Of a stretch of 59,046 nt of DNA, positions 1 through 9,372 are shown one piece after another. Within the stretch, counting starts at the first letter, position 1, and every line of letters begins with the position of its first letter. A program made the translations under genes and the position numbers. The DNA comes from Leptotrichia massiliensis (GTDB lineage Bacteria > Fusobacteriota > Fusobacteriia > Fusobacteriales > Leptotrichiaceae), in NCBI RefSeq assembly GCF_900104625.1, contig NZ_FNVZ01000001.1, positions 1 to 59,046 on the forward strand. The letters run 5' to 3'. The notes under the pieces were generated by a model. That model was not told where the DNA came from, did not search any database, and saw only the letters and a program-made list of their open reading frames with translations.

Positions 1-31
1 GAAGAAGCAGTGTAATGAATTAACTCCTTAG

Positions 32-1545
<1,514 letters not shown>

Positions 1546-1697
1546 ATATTTTACATATATTTAAATTTCACCTTTATCTTGACGAGAATCTTGTTTTACA
1601 ACAAGAGCTCTTGACTATTATTTATCTTTTACACATTATTGCTTCTTCTATTCTTATCTCAATTGTCCTGCGACACGATTTCGTATCGACAAGATAT
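1546..1697 (-). other. 16S rRNA leader region
   Basis: Transcribed leader between the rRNA promoter and the 16S 5' end, with no coding potential. It contains an inverted repeat near 1670-1690 (CGATACGA / TCGTGTCG on the minus strand) that can form a hairpin. Such leaders usually carry RNase III or antitermination signals; that role is inferred. Confidence 0.5.
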
Positions 1698-1726
1698 ATA
1701 TTATCATAACTGAATTTATTTGTCAA
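1698..1726 (-). promoter_or_regulatory. rRNA operon promoter
   Basis: On the minus strand there is a -35 TTGACA (complement at 1721-1726), a 17-base spacer and a -10 TAATAT (complement at 1698-1703), pointing at the 16S gene about 150 bases downstream. This is close to the sigma-70 consensus. Confidence 0.8.
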
Positions 1727-2126
1727 CTACTTTTTTTCAAAAAATTTGTGTTTTTGTATAGCTGTATTGTACAATCAAGTATAATACTAAAATATATCAT
1801 AAAATTACATACTAAATTTCTCTCTATTTAAAGTAAAATATTTTCTTAACTATAAAACTTAGTTGATAAATAACTACACAAAAAATTAGAAAAAAGTGTC
1901 TAATATTTAATAATGATTTTTTTTATAACTTTAGTTACGTTTGTTGTACTCAGAAATCAATGAGTTTTATTTAATATCAAAATTTGAAGATAGGATGAAA
2001 TGTAAGTTTATTTTTCTACTGGAATATACTTAATTTAATAGACTCATTTTAATTTATCAATTTTTCCTTTTAAAACTTAACTAAGAATATGAATCCTTGT
2101 TAATTTAATATGTATATTTTTGTTTA
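1727..2126. other. AT-rich gene-free stretch between the rRNA promoter and the tRNA operon
   Basis: About 400 bases of very AT-rich sequence. No frame with a plausible start and ribosome binding site was found on either strand. It may hold upstream (UP-element-like) A/T tracts of the rRNA promoter, but nothing specific can be supported. Confidence 0.5.
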
Positions 2127-2157
2127 TAAAAAAAATACCTACAACAATTGTAAGTAT
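2127..2157 (-). terminator. Rho-independent terminator of the tRNA operon
   Basis: On the minus strand a 10-bp stem (ATACTTACAA pairing with TTGTAGGTAT, loop TTG) is followed directly by eight T. It sits 16 bases after the last tRNA of the Leu-fMet-Met operon. Confidence 0.85.
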
Positions 2158-2173
2158 AACTTGATTAATATAG

Positions 2174-2250
2174 TGGTGCCTAGAAGAAGATTCGAACTTC
2201 CGACCCTACGGGTATGAACCGTATGCTCTAGCCAACTGAGCTATCTAGGC
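2174..2250 (-). tRNA. tRNA-Met (elongator, anticodon CAU)
   Basis: A 77-base cloverleaf on the minus strand: acceptor GCCTAGA pairing with TCTAGGC, D stem GCTC/GAGC, anticodon stem TACGG/CCGTA with loop TTCATAC (anticodon CAT), TTCGAAT in the T loop, discriminator A and encoded CCA. The fully paired acceptor and the absence of three G-C pairs at the anticodon stem argue for an elongator rather than the initiator. A lysidine-modified tRNA-Ile(CAU) cannot be excluded by eye. Confidence 0.88.
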
Positions 2251-2253
2251 ATT

Positions 2254-2330
<77 letters not shown>

Positions 2331-2355
2331 ACAATTAATGTAGTTTATTATTAAG

Positions 2356-2443
2356 TGGTGCCTCGGGCCGGACTTGAACCGGCACGGGATAAATTCCCAC
2401 AGGATTTTAAGTCCTGTGCGTCTACCGATTTCGCCACCAAGGC
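2356..2443 (-). tRNA. tRNA-Leu (anticodon UAA)
   Basis: An 88-base tRNA with a long variable arm, typical of class II tRNA-Leu. Acceptor GCCTTGG pairs with CCGAGGC. The anticodon stem CAGGA/TCCTG holds loop CTTAAAA (anticodon TAA). CCA is encoded. It is the first tRNA of the operon. Confidence 0.95.
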
Positions 2444-2476
2444 TTAACTTACTTAAAAAGTAAACTTACAGATAAT

Positions 2477-2505
2477 ATTATATAGTATTTTTTTGCATTT
2501 GTCAA
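2477..2505 (-). promoter_or_regulatory. tRNA operon promoter
   Basis: A perfect consensus on the minus strand: TTGACA (complement 2500-2505), 17-base spacer, TATAAT (complement 2477-2482). It lies about 33 bases before tRNA-Leu. Confidence 0.9.
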
Positions 2506-2531
2506 CAATTTTTTTAACAGAATATAATAAA

Positions 2532-2570
2532 AAATGTTCTAAGATAATACATATGTAACAAGAGTATACA
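2532..2570 (+). repeat. 39-bp dispersed repeat, copy 1
   Basis: This 39-base segment, centred on AGATAATACATATGT, recurs at 7858-7896 with 35 of 39 identical bases in the same orientation. It is intergenic in both places. No gene or known element explains it. Confidence 0.6.
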
Positions 2571-2653
2571 AAAAATAAAGGTTTTTGAGTTTTATCTTTT
2601 TTGATTTTATTTGTTTGAACCTAAATTTTTACTCTGTCAAAGAAATTAAAAGT

Positions 2654-2682
2654 TTGAAATGTTTGTAATGTTATGATATACT
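2654..2682 (+). promoter_or_regulatory. Promoter of the parvulin-like lipoprotein gene
   Basis: TTGAAA (2654-2659), 17-base spacer, TATACT (2677-2682) on the plus strand, 45 bases before the start codon at 2728. It is divergent from the tRNA operon promoter. Confidence 0.75.
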
Positions 2683-2727
2683 AAAAACATAAATTAAATA
2701 TAAAAATTAGTTTGGAGGACAACTATA

Positions 2728-3624
2728 ATGAAAAATAAAATTAAAGTAGGCATTTTGACCTTATTATGTATATTTGTAATTGCTTGTGGAAATAATAGTG
2801 GGCAAAGTGGGAAAGTTTTGTTTGAATCATCAGATAAAAAAATAAAGGTATATGAAAATGAAGTTAATAATGAACTGGAAAAGGGATTATTTTCTAATGG
2901 TCTAACTGCAAAAGATCTTAGTCCTGAACAAATTGCACAGATGAAACAGTCTATTATAAAAAATATTGCTATAAATAGAGCAATTGCTTTGAAAGGAAAA
3001 GAGCAAAAACTTAATAATGATAAAAAATATACTGAAAGCCAAAATATTTTACAAGAGCAGTTATTAGCTAATCTAGCTATATTTAATGAACTTAATGAAA
3101 AAGCAAAAGTTAGTGATGACGATGCAAAAAATATTTATGATGCAAATGCAGCTAATTTTACACGTCAGGAAGATACTGTGAGATTACAACTCATTGTATT
3201 TAACACTTCTGATTCTGCAAAGGCAAATCAAGTATTAAAAGAAGCTGTTGCAAACCCTGCCAATTTTACTGCCTATGCACAAAAATATAATGCAAGTATT
3301 CAAGGGGTTACTGAAAATGGTGAAACTCAGGAAATTCCATTGAGTCAATTAGAAAGCCGTTTTGGTCCTTTAAATGAAGCTATTAAAAATGTATCTGCTG
3401 GACAAATTGTAAATAACGTAGTTACTGTTGGAAATGATTTATACATTGTAAAAGTTTTAGAAAAAAATACAAAAGGATTGATTCCTTTTGAAAAAGTTAA
3501 GGAAGCTATAAAAAGTCAATTAAAAACTCAAAAAAGACAAGTTGAACAACAAAAATTTGTAAAATCTATAACTGACGAATATAAATTGTCAAATATTGAT
3601 GAAGCAATAAAAAATATTAAATAA
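2728..3624 (+). CDS. Parvulin-type (PpiC/SurA/PrsA-like) peptidyl-prolyl isomerase lipoprotein
   Basis: A 298-residue secreted lipoprotein. The N terminus is a basic-hydrophobic signal ending in a lipobox (VIAC, Cys20), so it should be acylated and membrane-anchored. Residues about 35-145 are charged and helical, like the SurA/PrsA N-terminal chaperone domain. Residues about 150-255 match the parvulin fold pattern (FNTSDSAKANQV, FTAYAQKYNAS, IPLSQLESRFGP, YIVKVLEK), followed by a helical tail. Such proteins fold or chaperone exported proteins outside the cytoplasmic membrane. GGAGG precedes the ATG by 8 bases. The catalytic parvulin residues are not all obvious, so it may be mainly a chaperone. 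Confidence 0.75.
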   Translation: MKNKIKVGILTLLCIFVIACGNNSGQSGKVLFESSDKKIKVYENEVNNELEKGLFSNGLTAKDLSPEQIAQMKQSIIKNIAINRAIALKGKEQKLNNDKKYTESQNILQEQLLANLAIFNELNEKAKVSDDDAKNIYDANAANFTRQEDTVRLQLIVFNTSDSAKANQVLKEAVANPANFTAYAQKYNASIQGVTENGETQEIPLSQLESRFGPLNEAIKNVSAGQIVNNVVTVGNDLYIVKVLEKNTKGLIPFEKVKEAIKSQLKTQKRQVEQQKFVKSITDEYKLSNIDEAIKNIK

Positions 3625-3710
3625 CTTATTTGTATTTAAAATTAAATAAAAATTATATTTTAAAGTTTAAAATTCAATTTTGAATTATTTTGGATAAGTT
3701 TCAGAAAGGA

Positions 3711-3756
3711 GCTGTTTTAAATAGATATAAAATTTATAGCATCTATTTTTAACAGC
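3711..3756 (+). terminator. Hairpin downstream of the lipoprotein gene
   Basis: A 16-base arm beginning GCTGTTTTAAATAGAT pairs with the arm at 3741-3756 in 14 of 16 positions, with a 14-base loop. It lies between the lipoprotein gene and the next gene. The following T run is weak, so it may be a partial terminator or an mRNA-stabilising stem. Confidence 0.5.
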
Positions 3757-3806
3757 TTATTTAATGTAAATATTAAAATAATAAATTCTTAAAAGGAGGT
3801 TATTTT

Positions 3807-5312
3807 GTGAAAATATTAAAATGGCTATTAAGCCTTGTTTTAATAGCTTTGTTCGTACTACTTTGTAGTGTAATGTTTTCCAGTAACATTGTTTCGTATA
3901 TGACAAAAACTAAACATTCAGAATTTGAGAATGTAAAATTTTCTATAAAAAATAATGAGATGGTTTTTGATAATTTTGTTGTTAATGGAAAAAATTTGGG
4001 AAAAGGACGAGCTAATGTTGGAGTTATCGGAACTGGGCTGTTTAAGCTTGTTCCAAAATTGACACTATCTAACTTAAAGCTAGAAGATGTGAATCTGGAG
4101 GATATTTATAACGAAAAAAGTTCTCAGATTGATACTTTTACCGATAAAATAAATTCTCTTACTACTCAGGAAAAAGCTGATAAATCAACAGCTGACTTTA
4201 TTAAAGAAACAACAACTAAAGTTACAACTTTGACAACTAATACTGATAATTTTATTAATAGTAAATTACGTGAAAATATTGAAAAAGTTAATGTGTTAAA
4301 ACAGGATTATGTGGGACTTACAGATTTAAAAAGTAAAGCTCAAAAAATTATGGAACTAAATAATGAAATAAAACCTTTGGCAAAATCTATTAATATTGAA
4401 AAGGAAAATATTGAAAAAACTATAACTGAAATTGAATTGGAGCGAGATATTGCTCTTACAAATGTTTCTGACAACTTGACTAAACTAGAAAAAGAAATTT
4501 CATTAAATGATTTTAATAACATTAATTCCAACAATAGTGTTCAAAATATGAATCTATACATATTTTTGGATAAAGGAAAAGACTTAGAAATTTCATTAAA
4601 CAGTGCCTTAAAAGCAACTGCTCTTATAAAAGAAATAAAAGATTTAAATGTAAGAATAGCTGATATTGATATCAATGATGGAAAAATCGTTGCTAAAGGT
4701 CTAAATGGAGATAATACACAAATTAGTGGAGAAGTTGTGATGGAAAATAATGCAAAGGCATTTATAAAAGGACAAAATAATGGTTATGAAATTACGTATA
4801 ACAAAGATAATTTTACTTCAAAAACAATGTTTTTTGCTAACAAAATCAGTACAATTATTGAATACTCAAAAAATGATTTACTCGAAGGAAAAATTATAAA
4901 ATTAGCTTCAGAGCTTGTTCTTGAAAATAACAATTTTAAAAACTTGAATCATACTGTGCTAACTGATGAGGAAAAAACTTTATTGACTCAAAAAATTGAA
5001 AATTTAAGAAATAACAATTACCAACAAATTATGGCTAAATATGAAGAAGATAATAAAAATATTGAAACGCTAATTGACAATGTTTATGTACAAAAAAATA
5101 AACTTGATAAACTTCAAAGAGATTTATTATCGCTAGGAACTATTATTACATTTGAACAACCAACAACTAATACAGCTACAGAAAATACTAATCAAACTAA
5201 TAATACTTCGATTAATATTTTAAATAATTCAAGTAATAATAATAGCAATGGCAATATGAAAAATACAAACGAAAATCAAAATCCAAATAAAATTAACATT
5301 GGAAATAGATAA
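3807..5312 (+). CDS. Membrane-anchored coiled-coil protein of unknown function
   Basis: A 501-residue protein with a GTG start behind AAAAGGAGG (6 bases). Residues about 5-30 form one transmembrane segment or uncleaved signal anchor; the rest should face the outside. Residues about 38-95 resemble the start of AsmA-like or TIGR03545-type proteins (FENVKFSIKNNEM, LSNLKLEDVNLEDI). Residues about 95-250 and 400-440 are Lys/Glu-rich and coiled-coil-like. The last ~50 residues are an Asn/Thr-rich low-complexity tail. It is followed by a terminator, so it is not cotranscribed with the phn genes. The function is unknown; a cell-envelope structural or lipid-handling role is a guess. Confidence 0.6.
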   Translation: MKILKWLLSLVLIALFVLLCSVMFSSNIVSYMTKTKHSEFENVKFSIKNNEMVFDNFVVNGKNLGKGRANVGVIGTGLFKLVPKLTLSNLKLEDVNLEDIYNEKSSQIDTFTDKINSLTTQEKADKSTADFIKETTTKVTTLTTNTDNFINSKLRENIEKVNVLKQDYVGLTDLKSKAQKIMELNNEIKPLAKSINIEKENIEKTITEIELERDIALTNVSDNLTKLEKEISLNDFNNINSNNSVQNMNLYIFLDKGKDLEISLNSALKATALIKEIKDLNVRIADIDINDGKIVAKGLNGDNTQISGEVVMENNAKAFIKGQNNGYEITYNKDNFTSKTMFFANKISTIIEYSKNDLLEGKIIKLASELVLENNNFKNLNHTVLTDEEKTLLTQKIENLRNNNYQQIMAKYEEDNKNIETLIDNVYVQKNKLDKLQRDLLSLGTIITFEQPTTNTATENTNQTNNTSINILNNSSNNNSNGNMKNTNENQNPNKINIGNR

Positions 5313-5330
5313 ATTTTTAGAAACTATAAT

Positions 5331-5362
5331 AGGCATACTACAACTGATATGCCTTATTTTTT
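5331..5362 (+). terminator. Rho-independent terminator
   Basis: AGGCATA (5331-5337) pairs with TATGCCT (5348-5354), a 10-base loop lies between, and TATTTTTT follows. It separates the coiled-coil protein gene from phnC. Confidence 0.8.
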
Positions 5363-5418
5363 AAACTTTTATTTGTATAGTAAAACTACTTTAATAATCT
5401 TATAGAAAGGAAATATTT

Positions 5419-6168
5419 ATGTTATTAAGTATAAAAAATGTTGAAAAAAAATATAACAATGGGACAAATGCCTTGAAAAATATTTCATTTGATGTCGAAA
5501 AAGGTGAATTTATCTCGATTATTGGTCCTTCAGGATCAGGAAAATCAACATTACTTAGAAGTATGAACAAAATGATTGATATTTCACAAGGTTCAATTTT
5601 ATTTGAAGATAAAAATATTGAGAATTTGAAAAAAACGGAAATAGAAATTGTAAGACGAGAAATTGGAATGATTTTTCAAAGTTATAATCTTGTGGAAAGG
5701 CTTACTGTTATTGAAAATGTGCTTCATGGAAGGCTTGGATATAAATCGGTAATTGCTGGAATATTAGGTATTTATTCAGAGGAAGAGAAAAAGGAAGCTT
5801 TTAACTTTCTGGAAAAAGTAAATATGACTAAGTACGCCTATCGAAAATGTAACGAATTATCTGGAGGTCAGAAGCAACGTGTAGGGATTGCAAGGGCAAT
5901 TATGCAAAAACCAAAACTATTACTTTGTGATGAGCCAATTGCCTCTCTTGATCCTAAAACTGCTGAAAATATAATGGACTATTTAAAAAAAATTGTTTCC
6001 GAACTGAAAATTACGTGTATTGTGAATCTTCATCAAGTTGATATTGCCAAAAAATATTCTGACAGGATCATTGCCTTGAATAAAGGCGAGAAAATTTTTG
6101 ACGATAAAACAGAACGGCTTACAGATGATATGATCGAATTTATTTATAAAGATGAAGAAAATACTTGA
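5419..6168 (+). CDS. phnC: Phosphonate-type ABC transporter ATP-binding protein
   Basis: A 249-residue ABC ATPase energising uptake through the two permeases that follow. Visible motifs are Walker A GPSGSGKST (36-44), Q-loop Gln87, signature LSGGQ (147-151), Walker B LLLCDE (167-172) and H-loop His205. The length and the helical-domain insert (residues 98-125) fit PhnC, and the partner genes support this. AGAAAGGA precedes the ATG. Twelve bases separate it from the first permease, so the three genes form an operon. The PhnC family moves phosphonates, phosphite or related oxyanions; the actual substrate cannot be told from sequence. Confidence 0.88.
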   Translation: MLLSIKNVEKKYNNGTNALKNISFDVEKGEFISIIGPSGSGKSTLLRSMNKMIDISQGSILFEDKNIENLKKTEIEIVRREIGMIFQSYNLVERLTVIENVLHGRLGYKSVIAGILGIYSEEEKKEAFNFLEKVNMTKYAYRKCNELSGGQKQRVGIARAIMQKPKLLLCDEPIASLDPKTAENIMDYLKKIVSELKITCIVNLHQVDIAKKYSDRIIALNKGEKIFDDKTERLTDDMIEFIYKDEENT

Positions 6169-6180
6169 TAAGGAGGTTTT

Positions 6181-6975
6181 ATGAAGTTAAGTAAAAAAGA
6201 TATTTTTAAGCAAAGATTTTACTCTAAAATTATATTTATATCAGCAATTATTCTAATTTATACAATATCCTCCATTATTGCAGGCTTCCAGAATGGGATG
6301 GCATTTTCTTCAATTCCAGCTGGAATCTTTTGGCTTTTACAAAAATTTATCCCTACACAGAATGCTTTGCAGTATTTTCCAGAAATTATGGATTCCGTAA
6401 TAAAAACAGTTTTACTTGCCATAACTTCCACAACAATTTCCGCAACTTTTGCGCTATTTCTTGCAATAATCGGATCTAATTCAACTGGAATAAATATTTT
6501 TACAAAAATTATAACAAAGATAATTGCTTCTTTTTTTAGAAATATTCCAATTGTAGCATGGGCGTTAATACTTGTATTTTCCTTTAAGCAAAGTCAATTT
6601 ACAGGATTTCTTGCACTATTTTTGATAACATTTGGATATTTAACACGTGCCTTTTCCGAAACAATTGACGAGGTGGCAAGTGATGTAATTGAAGCACTAA
6701 AATCAGTAGGAGCTTCCTATTTTCAGATAATATTCTGCGGAGTTATCCCAAGCGTTTCCTCACAGCTCCTGTCTTGGCTTCTGTTCTTTATTGAAACTGG
6801 CGTGCGGGAATCTACACTGGTTGGTATTTTAACAGGAACTGGAATAGGATTCACATTTAACCTGTATTACAAAAGTTTTAGGTATGATGCCGCTGGACTC
6901 GTAATTTTAACAGTTACGGTTATTGTAATTGGAATAGAAATTCTGTCTAACAAACTTAGAAAAGAAATGATGTAA
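6181..6975 (+). CDS. phnE: Phosphonate-type ABC transporter permease (first)
   Basis: A 264-residue integral membrane permease with about six hydrophobic segments. The EAA-loop signature that docks the ATPase is visible as EALKSVGASYFQIIFCGVIP (about residues 174-193). A cytoplasmic N-terminal basic stretch precedes the first membrane segment at about residue 17. A strong ribosome binding site (AAGGAGG) sits 5-6 bases before the ATG. It is followed 20-30 bases later by a second permease, so the transporter is probably a PhnE heterodimer with PhnC. Confidence 0.87.
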   Translation: MKLSKKDIFKQRFYSKIIFISAIILIYTISSIIAGFQNGMAFSSIPAGIFWLLQKFIPTQNALQYFPEIMDSVIKTVLLAITSTTISATFALFLAIIGSNSTGINIFTKIITKIIASFFRNIPIVAWALILVFSFKQSQFTGFLALFLITFGYLTRAFSETIDEVASDVIEALKSVGASYFQIIFCGVIPSVSSQLLSWLLFFIETGVRESTLVGILTGTGIGFTFNLYYKSFRYDAAGLVILTVTVIVIGIEILSNKLRKEMM

Positions 6976-7007
6976 AACAAATTAACAGAAGGAAGGTGAA
7001 TTTTCTT

Positions 7008-7814
7008 TTGGAAAAAATAAAGATAAGAAAACTTACAAAATCAAAAATTTATTTATACGCAACTTTATTCCTATTGTCAATTATTACAATTTATACATTG
7101 ATTACAATGGATTTTGGCAATGTAAATATCGCTGAAGCTGCTGACCATTTTTTTAAAGATTTGAAAACGATGTTCTTTTCTCCAAAATTATCAGATAGAT
7201 ACACCTATAGCCAAGTTTTTCAAAGCCTTATGGTAACAATTGCTTTAGCAGCTTTAACAACAATTATAGGTTCTTTTATAGCTCTATTTCTATCTTTCTT
7301 TGCAGCGCAAAATTTATCAAGCAAATATGTTTCTAAAATTATAAAATTAAGCATAACATTTTTCCGTGCTATTCCAACAATATTATGGGTTATGGTATTT
7401 TCAGTCGTTGCAAATGTTGGTGTAGAAGCGGCAATTATAGGAATGACTTTTCACAGCGTTGCTTACCTTGTAAAAGCCTATTCTGAAAGCATAGAAGAAA
7501 TTGACAACGGAATTATCGAAGCTCTTAGAGCAACAGGTGCTTCATTCTGGAAAGTTATTTTTCAGGCTGTATTGCCAAGTACAAGCACTTCTCTTCTATC
7601 ATGGACATTCATCCGTTTTGAAATCAATTTTACAAATGCTGTTCTTGTTGGAGCTGCTGCAGGTGCAGGTGGAATTGGATACGATATGTTTATGTCGGGA
7701 AGCATGTATTTTGATATACGAGAAATTGGGATATTTGTATATCTGATATTTGGTGTTGCAATTATATTGGAACTTATTTCATATTTATTAAGAAAAAAAT
7801 ATTTGAAAAATTAA
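7008..7814 (+). CDS. phnE: Phosphonate-type ABC transporter permease (second)
   Basis: A 268-residue integral membrane permease paralogous to the preceding gene, with the EAA-loop signature EALRATGASFWKVIFQAVLP in its C-terminal half. A GTG at 6996 is possible, but the Shine-Dalgarno (GAAGGAAGG, 6989-6996) overlaps it. The TTG at 7008 sits 9-10 bases after it and is the better start. No periplasmic binding protein (PhnD) gene is adjacent. The gene ends 148 bases before a bidirectional terminator shared with the convergent secY operon. Confidence 0.85.
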   Translation: MEKIKIRKLTKSKIYLYATLFLLSIITIYTLITMDFGNVNIAEAADHFFKDLKTMFFSPKLSDRYTYSQVFQSLMVTIALAALTTIIGSFIALFLSFFAAQNLSSKYVSKIIKLSITFFRAIPTILWVMVFSVVANVGVEAAIIGMTFHSVAYLVKAYSESIEEIDNGIIEALRATGASFWKVIFQAVLPSTSTSLLSWTFIRFEINFTNAVLVGAAAGAGGIGYDMFMSGSMYFDIREIGIFVYLIFGVAIILELISYLLRKKYLKN

Positions 7815-7857
7815 CTACTACATTTTAATAACTATTATTTTTTAGTAATTTTTTTAG

Positions 7858-7896
7858 AAATGTTGTGAGATAATACATATGTGACAAGAATATACA
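7858..7896 (+). repeat. 39-bp dispersed repeat, copy 2
   Basis: Second copy of the segment at 2532-2570 (35 of 39 identical). It lies in the intergenic region between the phn operon and the secY terminator and is followed 33 bases later by another short repeat (7929-7957). Confidence 0.6.
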
Positions 7897-7928
7897 TTTG
7901 AAATTATCAATAGAATAAATATTATTAT

Positions 7929-7957
7929 GCAAGGGAATCAAAACCCCCTTGTTCAAA
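7929..7957 (+). repeat. Short hairpin-forming dispersed repeat, copy 1
   Basis: The 29 bases starting GCAAGGGAATCAAAACC contain CAAGGG/CCCTTG arms. A close relative lies at 33918-33944 on the opposite strand. Both copies are intergenic. Confidence 0.55.
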
Positions 7958-7961
7958 CAAA

Positions 7962-7986
7962 AAAAGCACACATTTAGTGTGCTTTT
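7962..7986. terminator. Bidirectional terminator between the phn and secY operons
   Basis: AAAAGCACAC and GTGTGCTTTT form a perfect 10-bp stem with loop ATTTA. Because A and T runs flank the GC core symmetrically, it can stop transcription from the phn genes on the plus strand and from the spc operon on the minus strand. Confidence 0.9.
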
Positions 7987-8018
7987 AAAATTATATTTTA
8001 ATTATTAAATTTTTATTT

Positions 8019-9326
8019 TTAACGATTTCTTTTGTTTATAAAACCTTTCATTTGCTTAACTGCCAAGTAAGAATCTATTTGTAATAGTAATTCTACTGCA
8101 GTTCCAACTAAGATTAGTAAACTTGTTCCTCCAAGCATAACTGGAAGTTTTAAGATATACCCAAACCATATATTTGGCATAATTCCCAATAATGATAAAA
8201 ATATCGCACTTCCAAATGTTACTCTTGTTGCAACTTTTTCCAAATAATCAGCAGTTTCTTTTCCAGCTCTTACTGTTGGAATTGTTCCTCCGCTTTGCTT
8301 CAAATCATCAGACACTTTGTCTGGATCAAAAGCAATAGTAAGTGTGTAGAAAAATGAAAATACTGTAATTAATATTGCAAATAATAATAAATATAAAACT
8401 CCTTTTGGCTCAAACTGAGCTGCTAAAAAGTTTTTTAAATCTCCAGTTTTCATCATTGAAACTAAAAACGGTGGGGCTGCCATTAATACTGATGCAAAGA
8501 TTATTGGCATTACTCCAGACATATTTATTTTTAATGGTAAATATGTTCTTTTTCCAACTGTACTTTGTCCCCCACCAAATCCAAGACTACCTTTTCCTGC
8601 ATATTGAATAGGTATTCTTCTTTCAGCAAGCTGTACAATTACCATTAGTGCAATAAATACCACAAATGCTACAATTGATAATCCTAATAGAACTTTTCCC
8701 ATTCCGCTAGGTAATCCAGTAAACATAGCACTGATAACAGACGGAAGTCCTGCAACAATATTTAAGAAAATCAACATTGACGTACCATTTCCAATACCTC
8801 TTATTGAAATTCTTTCAGAAATCCACATTAAGAATGAAGTTCCACCTGTAATTAGAACTACTGTACTAAGTATGAATTTTGGACCTGGTTCCAATACTAA
8901 TCCTTGATTTTGCATTAAAACTGCAATTCCAAATGATTGAATTATTGCCAATACAATTGTTACATATCTTGACCATTGAGTTATTTTATCTCTTTCTTTT
9001 CCACCTTCTTTTTGCATTTCATCTATTTTAGGGAAAATAACTCCTAATAATTGAAATACGATGGAAGCATTAATATATGGGACAATTCCCAACGCAAAAA
9101 TTGAAGCTCTTTCAACAGCTCCACCCGAAAATAAATTTAAAAATTGAGCAATTGCATTTCCCTGCTGGAAATTTTTAAAAGCCTCTGTATTAATTCCCGG
9201 AACTGCTATATGAATTCCAACTCTTGCAACCATTATCATAAGTAATGTAAATGTTACTCTTTTTTCTAGTTCGGGTATATTAAAAATAGCTTTTACCCTG
9301 CTTGTTACTGCTTCAGCTAGAGTCAA
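8019..9326 (-). CDS. secY: Preprotein translocase subunit SecY
   Basis: The central pore of the Sec translocon, about 435 residues with ten predicted membrane helices. Family stretches are visible: YINASIVFQLLG, GGKERDKITQWSRY, the cytoplasmic loop around AERRIPIQYAGK, and FDPDKVSDDLKQSGG. A GTG at 9335 would add three residues, but the Shine-Dalgarno (AAAGGAG) overlaps that codon. The TTG at 9326 lies 8-9 bases after it and is preferred. It is the last gene of the ribosomal protein block; adk, map, infA and the alpha operon do not follow. Confidence 0.95.
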   Translation of the reverse strand: MTLAEAVTSRVKAIFNIPELEKRVTFTLLMIMVARVGIHIAVPGINTEAFKNFQQGNAIAQFLNLFSGGAVERASIFALGIVPYINASIVFQLLGVIFPKIDEMQKEGGKERDKITQWSRYVTIVLAIIQSFGIAVLMQNQGLVLEPGPKFILSTVVLITGGTSFLMWISERISIRGIGNGTSMLIFLNIVAGLPSVISAMFTGLPSGMGKVLLGLSIVAFVVFIALMVIVQLAERRIPIQYAGKGSLGFGGGQSTVGKRTYLPLKINMSGVMPIIFASVLMAAPPFLVSMMKTGDLKNFLAAQFEPKGVLYLLLFAILITVFSFFYTLTIAFDPDKVSDDLKQSGGTIPTVRAGKETADYLEKVATRVTFGSAIFLSLLGIMPNIWFGYILKLPVMLGGTSLLILVGTAVELLLQIDSYLAVKQMKGFINKRNR

Positions 9327-9372
9327 TTCTATCACTCCTTTAGTGTATGAAGAAAAAGCAAGATATTAAATC

